Positions 1 to 7,108 are shown, numbered from the stretch's first letter. The stretch is DNA of 11,000 nt from a bacterium (GCA_029218485.1 JAQXRK010000267.1:1-11000), one strand, 5' to 3'. The notes: generated from the sequence alone by a model not told the origin. Program-made: numbers and translations.

Positions 1-551
1 CCCTCCCGGATACAGCGGCGCAGCATATCCTGCATGCGCTTGAGCTCCACCGCATCGGGCTTTCGGTTTGCATAGCCCATGGCCCAGATGCGCAGCGAGC
101 CATGCCCGACAAAGCAGCGCGTGGTGATGGGGTTGCCGAGCGACGCCGCCCAGTCAAAGAATGTGCCCGCGCTCTCACAGCTTGCCGGCAGGTCCTCCGG
201 CATCTCCGGGTGCGGCGCAATACCGGACACGAAGCGCGAGAGCAGCGACGGATCCTTCGGGTCGCACGGGAACATGGAAACCCCGCACTGGCCTGCGACC
301 TGCGTGGTGATGCCCTGCGTGATCTTGCTCGCCGTCGCGTAGGGCGATTGAAGGGTCAGGTCGCCGTGCGAATGCGCGTCGACCAGTCCCGGCACAGCGG
401 TCAGTCCCGTTCCGTCCACGACCTGCGCTGCCATAGGCGCCTCCACGCCGCGAAAGATGCGCAGTTTGCCGTGTTCCATGCCGACGCTCCCCAAAAAGGC
501 GGGCGTTCCGCTGCCATCCATAATCTTCACGTTGCGAATGAGAATTTCCAT
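1..551 (-). CDS. N-acyl-D-amino-acid deacylase (D-aminoacylase) family amidohydrolase, N-terminal part, cut by window edge
   Basis: This is the first 183 codons of a metal-dependent amidohydrolase; the 3' end lies beyond base 1. The enzyme family hydrolyses N-acyl-D-amino acids to a D-amino acid and a carboxylic acid in the cytoplasm. The N-terminus has the usual small beta-domain start (MEILIRNVKIMDGSG), then the metal motif DAHSHGD with His60 and His62, and AGQCG with Cys89, matching the Cys metal ligand of D-aminoacylases. FVGHGSLR at about 147-154 is also typical of this subgroup rather than of dihydroorotases or imidazolonepropionases. The ATG at 551-549 fits the conserved N-terminus, but no ribosome binding site precedes it: the bases before it are A-rich and lead straight into a TATAAT box, so the mRNA may be leaderless. 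Divergent from malQ. The family is secure; substrate and the presence of the later His and Asp ligands cannot be judged. Confidence 0.88.
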   Translation of the reverse strand, partial: MEILIRNVKIMDGSGTPAFLGSVGMEHGKLRIFRGVEAPMAAQVVDGTGLTAVPGLVDAHSHGDLTLQSPYATASKITQGITTQVAGQCGVSMFPCDPKDPSLLSRFVSGIAPHPEMPEDLPASCESAGTFFDWAASLGNPITTRCFVGHGSLRIWAMGYANRKPDAVELKRMQDMLRRCIRE

Positions 552-556
552 GTTTT

Positions 557-583
557 TTATTATAGCACAATGTTGTATAATAA
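557..583. promoter_or_regulatory. Interlocked divergent promoters in a perfect 8-bp dyad (D-aminoacylase / malQ)
   Basis: TTATTATA (557-564) and TATAATAA (576-583) are exact reverse complements separated by 11 bases. Each arm holds a consensus -10 box. On the minus strand TATAAT is at 564-559 and is preceded by TGC, giving a perfect extended -10. On the plus strand TATAAT is at 576-581. No good -35 box is visible for either: the expected positions hold GTGCTT on the minus strand and a T-run on the plus strand. The plus start site would be near 588, giving malQ a leader of about 25 bases; the minus start site would be near 553-551, at the ATG itself. The two polymerase footprints overlap, so use of one should exclude the other. 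Confidence 0.6.
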
Positions 584-612
584 GCACGATACATGAACAG
601 GAGTTTGAAGAA

Positions 613-2103
613 ATGAAACGTAGCAGTGGTGTTTTGATGCATATCTCCTCTCTGCCCTCGCCCTACGGGATCGGGACGCTCGGCAAGGCCGCCTATGCCT
701 TTGCCGATTTCCTGTCCGACGCCGGGCAGTCCTATTGGCAGATGCTGCCCCTCGGGCCGACCGGATACGGCGACTCGCCCTACCAATGCGCCTCCGCCTA
801 TGCCGGGAACCCCTATCTCATCGACCTCGACCTGCTGATTGAGGACGGCCTGCTGGATGCCGATGCGGTGCGCGCGCTCGACTGGGGAAGCGATGCGCAG
901 CGCGTGGATTACGGCCGCATCTTTCAAAACCGGCGCGGCATTCTCTATCAGGCGTTTCTGCGCGGCCGGGAGCGCGACGCGGCGGCGGTGCGCGCCTTCC
1001 GCGAGGAGCAGGCCGGCTGGCTGGAGGGCTATGCGCTCTTCTGCGCCGTCAAGGAGCACTTCGGCCTGCGGCCGTTCAACGAGTGGGACGATGATATCCG
1101 CCTGCACACGGATGCCGGCATTGAGCGCTTCAGCCGCATGCTCTCGGAGCAGGTCGATTACCACGTGTATGTGCAGTACCTGTTCTTCAAGCAGTGGAAC
1201 GCGCTGCGCGACTACCTGCGCGGGAAGGGCATCCGCGTGATCGGCGATCTGCCGATCTACGTCCCCTATGATTCCGCCGACGTCTGGGAGCATCCGTCGC
1301 TGTTCCAGCTCGACGGGGATCGCCGTCCCCGCTGCGTTGCGGGCGTACCGCCGGATTACTTCTGCACGGACGGACAGCTCTGGGGCAACCCGCTGTACGA
1401 CTGGGACGCCATGGCCACGGACGGGTACCAATGGTGGGTTTCCCGGCTGCGCGCCGCCGGTACGCTGTTCGACGTGGTGCGGCTGGATCATTTCCGCGGG
1501 CTTGAGAGCTACTGGGAGGTTCCCTATGGCGAGACCACCGCGCGCAACGGGCAGTGGCGCACCGGCCCCGGCATGTCGCTCGTGCAGGCCATTCGGGACG
1601 CGCTGCCGCAGCTTGAGATCATTGCGGAAGATCTGGGCTTCCTTACGCCCGCGGTCAAGAAGCTGCTCTCCGATTCCGGCTTCCCCGGCATGCGCGTAAT
1701 GGAGTTCGGCTTTGAGAGCGCCGATGCGCAGTCGCGCGATCTGCCGCACAACTACCCGGTGCACAGCATCGCCTATATCGGCACGCACGACAACATGACC
1801 GCCGTGCAGTGGCTGCAGGAGGCTTCGCCGGAGCAGGTGGGATTTGCCGTCGACTATCTGAACCTGACCGAACACGAGGGTCTGAACTTCGGCATGATCC
1901 GCGGTCTTCTCGGCTCGCCCGCCGTGCTCGCCGTCATCCAGATGCAGGATTATCTCGCGCTCGGCGGCGAGGCGCGCATGAACACGCCGTCCACGCTCGG
2001 CAGCAACTGGCAATGGCGCATGACGAAGGAGCAGTTCGCCTCCCTTGACCGGGACCGCATCCGCTACTATACGACGATTTACGGCCGCATGCGCCAGGCC
2101 TGA
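613..2103 (+). CDS. malQ: 4-alpha-glucanotransferase (amylomaltase, GH77)
   Basis: This enzyme moves 4-alpha-glucan chains from one maltodextrin to another or to glucose, releasing glucose and making longer chains for GlgP. It is cytoplasmic. At 496 residues it has the usual bacterial MalQ length. Visible GH77 motifs, in order, are the N-terminal SSGVLMHISSLPSPYGIGTLG, the LPLGPTGYGDSPYQ stretch (45-58), GDLPIYV (211-217), the nucleophile Asp292 in VRLDHFRG, the acid/base Glu339 in IIAEDLG, and Asp393 in GTHDNMT. These correspond to the catalytic Asp, Glu and Asp known from Thermus amylomaltase. The start at ATG 613 is set by AGGAG at 599-603, nine bases upstream, and by the family N-terminus; in-frame codons further upstream lie across the promoter. 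glgP, its usual partner, is in the same window on the other strand but is not in the same operon. Confidence 0.97.
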   Translation: MKRSSGVLMHISSLPSPYGIGTLGKAAYAFADFLSDAGQSYWQMLPLGPTGYGDSPYQCASAYAGNPYLIDLDLLIEDGLLDADAVRALDWGSDAQRVDYGRIFQNRRGILYQAFLRGRERDAAAVRAFREEQAGWLEGYALFCAVKEHFGLRPFNEWDDDIRLHTDAGIERFSRMLSEQVDYHVYVQYLFFKQWNALRDYLRGKGIRVIGDLPIYVPYDSADVWEHPSLFQLDGDRRPRCVAGVPPDYFCTDGQLWGNPLYDWDAMATDGYQWWVSRLRAAGTLFDVVRLDHFRGLESYWEVPYGETTARNGQWRTGPGMSLVQAIRDALPQLEIIAEDLGFLTPAVKKLLSDSGFPGMRVMEFGFESADAQSRDLPHNYPVHSIAYIGTHDNMTAVQWLQEASPEQVGFAVDYLNLTEHEGLNFGMIRGLLGSPAVLAVIQMQDYLALGGEARMNTPSTLGSNWQWRMTKEQFASLDRDRIRYYTTIYGRMRQA

Positions 2104-2291
2104 CCGGACCGGCTTTCGGCGCGGCGGAGCGGAGCGCACGCACGGAGGTAAAACCGGGTCTGAGCGCGCAAAAAGCGGCAGCCGCTGCCCCACCGAGCGC
2201 CGCCGGACAAGCATCCGCGCGGCGCGCTTTCAAAAGCGGTCGATTTGCGCACAATATGCTTAGTCCCGGCAGATAGAACCGTATCGTGAAG

Positions 2292-2298
2292 AAGGGAG
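2292..2298 (+). promoter_or_regulatory. Ribosome binding site that selects the TTG start of the M20 gene
   Basis: AAGGGAG lies eight bases before TTG 2307. An in-frame GTG at 2286 lies upstream of this site and has no purine-rich site of its own, so the TTG is the better start. No convincing promoter or terminator was seen in the 2104-2306 gap after malQ. Confidence 0.6.
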
Positions 2299-2306
2299 CG
2301 TTTCAT

Positions 2307-3494
2307 TTGGATTATCTGAAACTATCGAACGAGCTGTACGAGGAGACGAAGGCCAATCGCAGATACCTGCACCAAAACCCGGAGGTGGGCATGGAGCTCC
2401 CGAACACCTCCGCGTTCATCCTGGAGAAGCTCACGGAGATGGGCTATGCCCCGAAGCGCTGCGGCGGCGACGGCATCGTGGCCGTTGTGGGCAAACCGGG
2501 CGGAAAGACGATCCTGCTGCGCAGCGATATGGACGCCCTCCCCATGCGGGAGGAGAGCGGCCTGCCCTTTGCCAGCACCTGCGATGCGGCCCACACCTGC
2601 GGGCACGACTGCAACGCCGCCCAGCTTTTGACAGCGGCCAAGCTGCTCAAGAAGAACGAGGCCGCCCTCGCGGGCACGGTCAAGCTGATGTTCCAGCCCG
2701 CGGAGGAGGTCTTCCTTGGTGCGAAGGCCATGATTGCGGACGGCGTGCTCGAGGATCCGAAGCCCGATGCGGCGCTCAGCTTCCACGTCACTTCCGGGCA
2801 AATACCGCCCACGATGTTCCTGTACAACGCCACCGGAACGATGATGAACTCCGTCGACGGATTCCGGATCGTTGTGCGCGGCAAGGGCGCGCACGGCGCA
2901 TACCCGGAGCAGAGCATCGACCCGATCAACATCGCCGCGCATATCTACCTGGCTTTGCAATCGATCATTGCCAGGGAAATCCCGTCAACGCAGGCCAGCG
3001 TGATGACGGTCGGCATCTTCAAGGCCGGCGACGCCTACAACATCATTCCGGAGACGGCCGAATTGCAGGGCTCCATCCGCACCGAGTCGCCGGAGCAGCG
3101 GGAGCTGCTGGTCCGGCGGATGCAGCAGGTGGCCTCATCTGTGGCCGCAACCTTCAACGGTACCGCAAGGGTGGAGATGATCGCCGAGGTGCCGCCGCTG
3201 ATCTGCGATTCCGTTGTAACAAAGGAATTTGTCGAATACATGGAGGAGCTGGATGTGCCCGGTCAGGCTGGCATTGCCGACCTGAAGGCCACGGCCTCCG
3301 ACGACTTTGCCTGTGTGCTGGAACGGATTCCGGGCGCATATATCTACCTGTCCGCCGGTTTTCCGGACCGGCCGGCCACGCAGCAGCACAGCCCGGATGT
3401 TCTGTTCAACGAAGAGGTGTTCCGGTTCGGCCCGGCCTATCTGGCGCACTGCGCCACCCGCTGGCTCGAGGAGGCGGCAAAGAAGCAGGAATGA
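2307..3494 (+). CDS. M20D family amidohydrolase (hippurate hydrolase / N-acyl-L-amino-acid amidohydrolase type)
   Basis: This is a cytoplasmic two-metal hydrolase of the M20D group, which removes the acyl or benzoyl group from N-acylated amino acids or opens related amide bonds. It has 395 residues from the TTG start, normal for the group. Motifs in order are the catalytic-domain RSDMDALPM (72-80), HTCGHD with Cys98 and His100, FQPAEE with the catalytic Glu133 and metal-binding Glu134, His160 in SFHVTSGQ, the dimerisation-domain RGKGAHGAYP (191-200), and the last metal ligand His361 in QQHSPDVLF. All five expected metal ligands are present. One deviation is that the usual His in GHDxH is Asn103. 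The start is decided by AAGGGAG at 2292-2298; a GTG at 2286 would add seven residues. Same strand as malQ, 203 bases downstream, so co-transcription is possible. The true substrate is not evident. Confidence 0.9.
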   Translation: MDYLKLSNELYEETKANRRYLHQNPEVGMELPNTSAFILEKLTEMGYAPKRCGGDGIVAVVGKPGGKTILLRSDMDALPMREESGLPFASTCDAAHTCGHDCNAAQLLTAAKLLKKNEAALAGTVKLMFQPAEEVFLGAKAMIADGVLEDPKPDAALSFHVTSGQIPPTMFLYNATGTMMNSVDGFRIVVRGKGAHGAYPEQSIDPINIAAHIYLALQSIIAREIPSTQASVMTVGIFKAGDAYNIIPETAELQGSIRTESPEQRELLVRRMQQVASSVAATFNGTARVEMIAEVPPLICDSVVTKEFVEYMEELDVPGQAGIADLKATASDDFACVLERIPGAYIYLSAGFPDRPATQQHSPDVLFNEEVFRFGPAYLAHCATRWLEEAAKKQE

Positions 3495-3534
3495 ACCGGG
3501 CGTGAACAGCCGCACAGCGGCACAAATGCGCAGC

Positions 3535-3591
3535 AAAACGAACGGCCAGCGGAAGCCTGCGCTTTCACCGGCCGTTATTCTATTCCGTTTT
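3535..3591 (+). terminator. Likely intrinsic terminator after the M20 gene
   Basis: AACGGCC (3541-3547) pairs with GGCCGTT (3570-3576), with an inner AGCG/CGCT pair in the loop. The plus strand continues with a U-rich tail through 3591. AAAACG at 3535-3540 and CGTTTT at 3586-3591 also pair, so the reverse strand would likewise end in a T-run. It lies 41 bases after the M20 stop codon and separates that gene from the XRE gene. Confidence 0.6.
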
Positions 3592-3634
3592 GCGCTCTCC
3601 CCCGCCCATGTTCCAATCCGTTGCGCCGCGTTGC

Positions 3635-3664
3635 TTGCCGCAGCCGCAGGTCTTACGGTATCAT
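3635..3664 (+). promoter_or_regulatory. Candidate promoter of the XRE regulator gene
   Basis: TTGCCG (3635-3640) and TATCAT (3659-3664) are separated by 18 bases. The -10 matches consensus at five of six positions and the -35 at four. A start site near 3671 would give a leader of about 30 bases containing the ribosome binding site AAAGGAG. The assignment is tentative. Confidence 0.4.
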
Positions 3665-3700
3665 GGGTACAGCCAAAGGCGGAAAGGAGCGATTTTGCAC

Positions 3701-4123
3701 ATGCTGCATGAAAACCTGAAAGCGCTGCGCAAGGCGGCCGGGATCTCGCAGGAGGAGCTTGCCATCCGGCTGCACGTGGTGCGCCAAACGATCTCCAAAT
3801 GGGAGAAGGGGCTTTCCGTACCGGACGCACAGATGCTGATCCGCATTGCGGAAGTATTCGATGTGCCCGTGAGCGAACTGCTCGGCGCGGGGTTTGAAGG
3901 CAGAGCGGAACAGTCCCCGGTGGCGGAGCAGCTATCCCGGATCAACGAACAGCTCGCCATCAGGAACCGGCGCGCGCGCCGCATCTGGAAGGTGGTCGCA
4001 GGCGTTGTGATCGCAATCATCGTGGTGAACGTTCTGCTCATGGTTCTGAGCATCGCAGCGTACTCGGTATATAGCGATGCGCCCGCAATCACCGAAACGG
4101 AAACCATAGCGGATCAGCCATAG
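3701..4123 (+). CDS. XRE-family transcriptional regulator with C-terminal membrane helix
   Basis: This 140-residue protein has an N-terminal Cro/C1-type helix-turn-helix at about 5-61, including GISQEELA (14-21), the recognition region VVRQTISKWEKG (26-37) and SVPDAQMLIRIAEVFDVPVSELL. A polar linker with a short helical stretch (72-95, several Arg residues at the end) leads to a single hydrophobic segment at about 97-119 and a short acidic tail. The layout is that of small Firmicute regulators tethered to the membrane, with the DNA-binding domain in the cytoplasm. The start is ATG 3701, 11 bases after AAAGGAG (3683-3689); a TTG six bases upstream is at a shorter spacing and could be used instead. 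The target is unknown. It lies convergent to a tiny membrane protein gene 47 bases away, a possible but unproven partner. Confidence 0.88.
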   Translation: MLHENLKALRKAAGISQEELAIRLHVVRQTISKWEKGLSVPDAQMLIRIAEVFDVPVSELLGAGFEGRAEQSPVAEQLSRINEQLAIRNRRARRIWKVVAGVVIAIIVVNVLLMVLSIAAYSVYSDAPAITETETIADQP

Positions 4124-4138
4124 CGCCGCTTTGCAGAT

Positions 4139-4183
4139 CGTCAGTTCTTCGCTCGTCAGTACTTCTTTCGTCAGTACTTCTTT
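4139..4183. repeat. Three tandem 15-bp repeats spanning the stop codon of the small membrane protein
   Basis: Units lie at 4139-4153, 4154-4168 and 4169-4183. The last two are identical and the first differs at three positions. On the minus strand the unit reads AAAGAAGTACTGACG. The copy nearest the gene encodes its last residues Lys-Lys-Tyr and the TGA stop, so the others lie just downstream of the stop in the same frame. Copy-number change would leave the protein unaltered. Confidence 0.85.
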
Positions 4184-4413
4184 CGCGGCGCGTCCCGCCG
4201 CGCGGCGGCGCGCGAGGCGGAATCGATGAAGCGGCTGCGAAGCAGCAGCACGGCCGCCCACAGCGCCAGCGCGCCGACAAACCACCAGATTGGCCAGTCG
4301 CGCCAGAAATGCAGCACAAGAAGCAGCACCACGGCGATCAGCCCGACCGGATGGAACAGCATGTCGAGAAGCAGGCTCAGCAGCAGGCTGCAAAGCCATC
4401 GTAAAAAGCGCAT
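4171..4413 (-). CDS. Small hydrophobic membrane protein, function unknown
   Basis: I do not recognise a family for this 80-residue protein. It starts with a basic residue pair region (MRFLRW), then has hydrophobic segments at about 7-20 and 22-37, a short polar/aromatic turn (HFWRDWPIWW, 35-44), a further hydrophobic segment at about 45-59, and a strongly basic tail (RSRFIDSASRAAARRDAPRKK) that is probably cytoplasmic. It looks like a two- or three-pass inner membrane protein. The ATG at 4413-4411 is preceded by a G-rich ribosome binding site (CAGGGGGG, plus-strand 4423-4430) at about nine bases, which supports real translation. Its stop codon lies in a 15-bp tandem repeat. A 12-bp hairpin ends directly before the ribosome binding site. 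It is downstream of glgP on the same strand and convergent with the XRE gene. Confidence 0.65.
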   Translation of the reverse strand: MRFLRWLCSLLLSLLLDMLFHPVGLIAVVLLLVLHFWRDWPIWWFVGALALWAAVLLLRSRFIDSASRAAARRDAPRKKY

Positions 4414-4437
4414 ACGACGATTCCCCCCTGTCGATCA

Positions 4438-4464
4438 AACGGCCGGCGCACAGCGCCGGCCGTT
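4438..4464 (-). terminator. Strong GC-rich hairpin between glgP and the small membrane protein gene
   Basis: A perfect 12-bp stem (4438-4449 with 4453-4464) has a three-base ACA loop on the plus strand. On the minus strand only a short TTT follows, so termination after glgP is plausible but not ideal. The hairpin ends 24 bases before the start codon of the next minus-strand gene, so it could also be a leader structure. The rest of the gap up to glgP (4465-4629) shows nothing else convincing. Confidence 0.5.
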
Positions 4465-4629
4465 CCATCTTCTCCATTCATTCTGCCGTGAACCGCTGCG
4501 CAGCTTGCGCACCGGAAGAGCGGCGATGCATCCGATCATCCGCCAAGGCCGCGGCTCCGCGCCCCACCCGAAGCGGGGACAGCGCAGCCCTCTGACGGGT
4601 CCGGCGCTTCCGGCTGCCGGCGGCAGGGA

Positions 4630-6999
4630 TCAGAACAGCTTGGCCGGGTGCGGCTCTTCAACGGGCTGAATGTTCCACGTCTCCTCCGCGTACTGACGGA
4701 TCGTCCGGTCGGAGGAGAACTTGCCGGCCGACGCCACATTGATCAGGCACTTGCGGCCGAAGGCAAGCGTATCGCGCGTATCATAGATCGCCTGCAGCTT
4801 GCGCTCGATATAGGGCAGCATCTCCAGCAGCACAAAGTAGTTGTCCGGCCTGTGCCAGCTCGCCCCGTACAGGAGCGAACGGTGCAGGTCCGCAAACGCG
4901 CCGGTGCCGTCGTCGGACACGGTGCCATCGATGAGCGTGTCCACCACGCGGCGGATCCGCGGCTCAAACTCATACAGCGTTTTCGGGTCGTAGCTGCTGC
5001 GGCGGGCGTTGAGCTCCTCCACGCGATAGCCGAACACATAGTTGTTCTCCTCGCCGGCCTGCTGCACGATCTCGATGTTTGCCCCGTCGTAGGTGCCGAG
5101 CGTCACGGCGCCGTTGAGCATCAGCTTCATGTTGCCCGTGCCGGAAGCCTCCGTTCCCGCGGGCGAAATCTGCTCGGAGATATCCGCCGCGGGCATGATG
5201 TGCTCGGCGTAGGAGCAGTTGTAGTTCTGCACGAACACCACGCGCATGCAGTCGTGCACCGCGGGATCGTTGTTGATGAGTTTGGCAATCTCATTGATGT
5301 ACTTGATGACGGCCTTGGCGCGGATATAGCCGGGCGCGGCCTTCGCGCCGAAGATGAACGCCGTGGGCGGGAAGTCCTGAATGCGGCCGTCGCGGATTCC
5401 GAAATAGATATCCAGAATCGCGAAGGCGTTGAGCAGCTGGCGCTTGTATTCGTGCATGCGCTTGACCTGCACATCGAACACGAAATGCGGCGGCAGATAT
5501 ACGCCCTCCTGGCGCTCGATCACCTTGGAGAGCTGCTCTTTCTTCTGCCGCTTGATGGCGCAGAACGCGCGCACATCCTCGTCGGACAGGTGATCGCGCA
5601 GACCCTGCAGGCGATCCAGATCGGTCATGCACCCCTCGCCGACGCGCTCGTCGATAAACCGGGTCAGCTCCGGGTTGCAAAGGCCGAGCCAGCGGCGCTG
5701 CGTAATGCCGTTGGTCTTGTTGTGGAAGCGCTCCGGATAGAGCCGGTACCAATCCTTGAGCACATCGTTCTTCAGAATCTCCGTGTGGATGGCGGCGACG
5801 CCGTTGACGAACTTGGAGCAGTATACCGCAAGGTTGGCCATATGGATGAGCTTGCCCTGAATGATCGCCATGTGGCTGCACTCCATGCCGCGCGCCATCA
5901 GCTCCCCGCACAGCTTGGTGTTGATGCGGTAGATGATGTCGAAGATCTTCGGCAGGATGGAGCGGAACAGATCCACATCCCACTTTTCGAGCGCTTCGGC
6001 CATGATGGTGTGGTTGGTATAGTTGAAGGTCTGCTGCGCAATGGAGAACGCCTGCTCAAAGTCCAGCCCCTCGCGCATCAGCAGGCGGATCAGCTCCGGG
6101 ATGCTGACGGTCGGATGCGTATCGTTGAGCTGGATCGTCACATGCTTGGCAAAGTCGGCAATCGGGTGGCCCTCGCGCTTATAGCGGAACAGGATGTCCT
6201 GCAGCGACGCGGAGGACAGGAAATACTGCTGCTTGAGGCGCAGGATCTTGCCCGCCGGCGTAGAATCGTTCGGGTAGAGCACGCGCGTAATGTCCTCGAC
6301 CGTGTTCTTCTCCATGACGGCCTTGGCATACTCCTGATCGTTGAAAAGCTGAAAATCGAATTCCTGTATGGGCGCGCTCTCCCACAGCCGGAGCGTGCCG
6401 ATGTTGTTCGTGCCGTACCCGATGATCGGCATATCGTAGGGGATGGCGCGCACAGTCTGATCCGCGAAGGTCACGGTAACCTCGTGCGTGTCGCGGCGGC
6501 GGCCCCAGGGATCACCCAGGCGCTGCCAGTCGTCCGCGCTCTCGTGCTGGAACCCGTTCTCAAAGCTCTGCTTGAACAGGCCATATTTATAGCGCAGGCC
6601 ATATCCGTCGAGCGGCAGGTTCATCGTCGCGGCGGAATCGAGAAAGCACGCCGCAAGACGGCCGAGGCCGCCGTTGCCGAGCGCCGCATCCTCGATATCC
6701 TCAAACATGCCGAAATCCAGACCGCGCTCTTGAAACGCTGCGCGCACATCCTCCAGAATGCCCAGAGAGAACAGGTTGTTATAGACCATGCGCCCCATCA
6801 GATATTCGGCGCTGAAATAATAGGCCTCCCGGGTGCGCTCATGCGCATGGCGGCTCTCATACCAATTCTCGGCTATCGCATCCATCACAACGCGGCCAAG
6901 CGCCTCATGCAGCTGACCGACCGTCGCGTCGGCGAGCGAAACCTGATGATCGCGCTTGAGCACCAGTTCGATGAGATCCATAATGCGGTCGATTTTCAT
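4630..6999 (-). CDS. glgP: Glycogen/maltodextrin phosphorylase (GT35)
   Basis: This cytoplasmic PLP enzyme releases glucose-1-phosphate from the non-reducing ends of glycogen or maltodextrin using phosphate. It has 789 residues from the chosen start, close to the usual 750-840. Clear motifs include FSAEYLMGR (62-70), ALGNGGLGRLAACFLDS (106-122), GYGLRYKYGLF (132-142), QLNDTHPT (290-297), NGITQRRW (430-437), VKRMHEYKRQLLN (512-524) and EASGTGNMKLMLNGA, in which Lys625 binds PLP, followed by TYDGANIEI. ATG 6999 is preferred because GGAGGA lies four bases before it; an ATG at 7011 overlaps that site and lacks its own. A strong promoter lies upstream at 7109-7137. Working with MalQ, also in this window, it would degrade stored glycogen or imported maltodextrins; which one cannot be told from sequence. 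Confidence 0.97.
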   Translation of the reverse strand: MKIDRIMDLIELVLKRDHQVSLADATVGQLHEALGRVVMDAIAENWYESRHAHERTREAYYFSAEYLMGRMVYNNLFSLGILEDVRAAFQERGLDFGMFEDIEDAALGNGGLGRLAACFLDSAATMNLPLDGYGLRYKYGLFKQSFENGFQHESADDWQRLGDPWGRRRDTHEVTVTFADQTVRAIPYDMPIIGYGTNNIGTLRLWESAPIQEFDFQLFNDQEYAKAVMEKNTVEDITRVLYPNDSTPAGKILRLKQQYFLSSASLQDILFRYKREGHPIADFAKHVTIQLNDTHPTVSIPELIRLLMREGLDFEQAFSIAQQTFNYTNHTIMAEALEKWDVDLFRSILPKIFDIIYRINTKLCGELMARGMECSHMAIIQGKLIHMANLAVYCSKFVNGVAAIHTEILKNDVLKDWYRLYPERFHNKTNGITQRRWLGLCNPELTRFIDERVGEGCMTDLDRLQGLRDHLSDEDVRAFCAIKRQKKEQLSKVIERQEGVYLPPHFVFDVQVKRMHEYKRQLLNAFAILDIYFGIRDGRIQDFPPTAFIFGAKAAPGYIRAKAVIKYINEIAKLINNDPAVHDCMRVVFVQNYNCSYAEHIMPAADISEQISPAGTEASGTGNMKLMLNGAVTLGTYDGANIEIVQQAGEENNYVFGYRVEELNARRSSYDPKTLYEFEPRIRRVVDTLIDGTVSDDGTGAFADLHRSLLYGASWHRPDNYFVLLEMLPYIERKLQAIYDTRDTLAFGRKCLINVASAGKFSSDRTIRQYAEETWNIQPVEEPHPAKLF

Positions 7000-7003
7000 G
7001 TGT

Positions 7004-7009
7004 TCCTCC
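7004..7009 (-). promoter_or_regulatory. Ribosome binding site that selects the glgP start
   Basis: GGAGGA on the minus strand lies four bases before ATG 6999. It overlaps an upstream in-frame ATG (7011-7009), which has only an A-rich stretch in front of it, so the shorter protein is the better call. Confidence 0.7.
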
Positions 7010-7108
7010 ATTCTTTTTCAGGAAACGCATCGGCCGGCGGCTGTTCGATGCAGCGAACCAGGGTCGTTTGTATCGACACCGCCTCGACGCCAGAATTACT
7101 TAGTGTAT

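Noticed and set aside
457..612. 52-residue N-terminal extension of MalQ
   Set aside because: It would start inside the D-aminoacylase gene and cross both promoters; the ribosome binding site and family N-terminus point to 613.
2174..2193. Hairpin-like GGCAG/CTGCC with a T-run on the minus strand in the malQ-M20 gap
   Set aside because: The stem is only five bases and no minus-strand gene precedes it; on the plus strand it lacks a T-run, so it is not a malQ terminator.
175..2214. Long minus-strand open frame (679 codons) opposite malQ
   Set aside because: It is a shadow of malQ in GC-rich DNA: Arg/Ala/Gly-rich composition, no family motifs, and it crosses the divergent promoter and the D-aminoacylase gene.
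3932..4477. Minus-strand frame overlapping the small membrane protein and the XRE gene
   Set aside because: It starts upstream of a strong hairpin, has no ribosome binding site, runs into the XRE gene in antisense and has no recognisable motifs; the 80-residue frame has the better start signal and membrane pattern.
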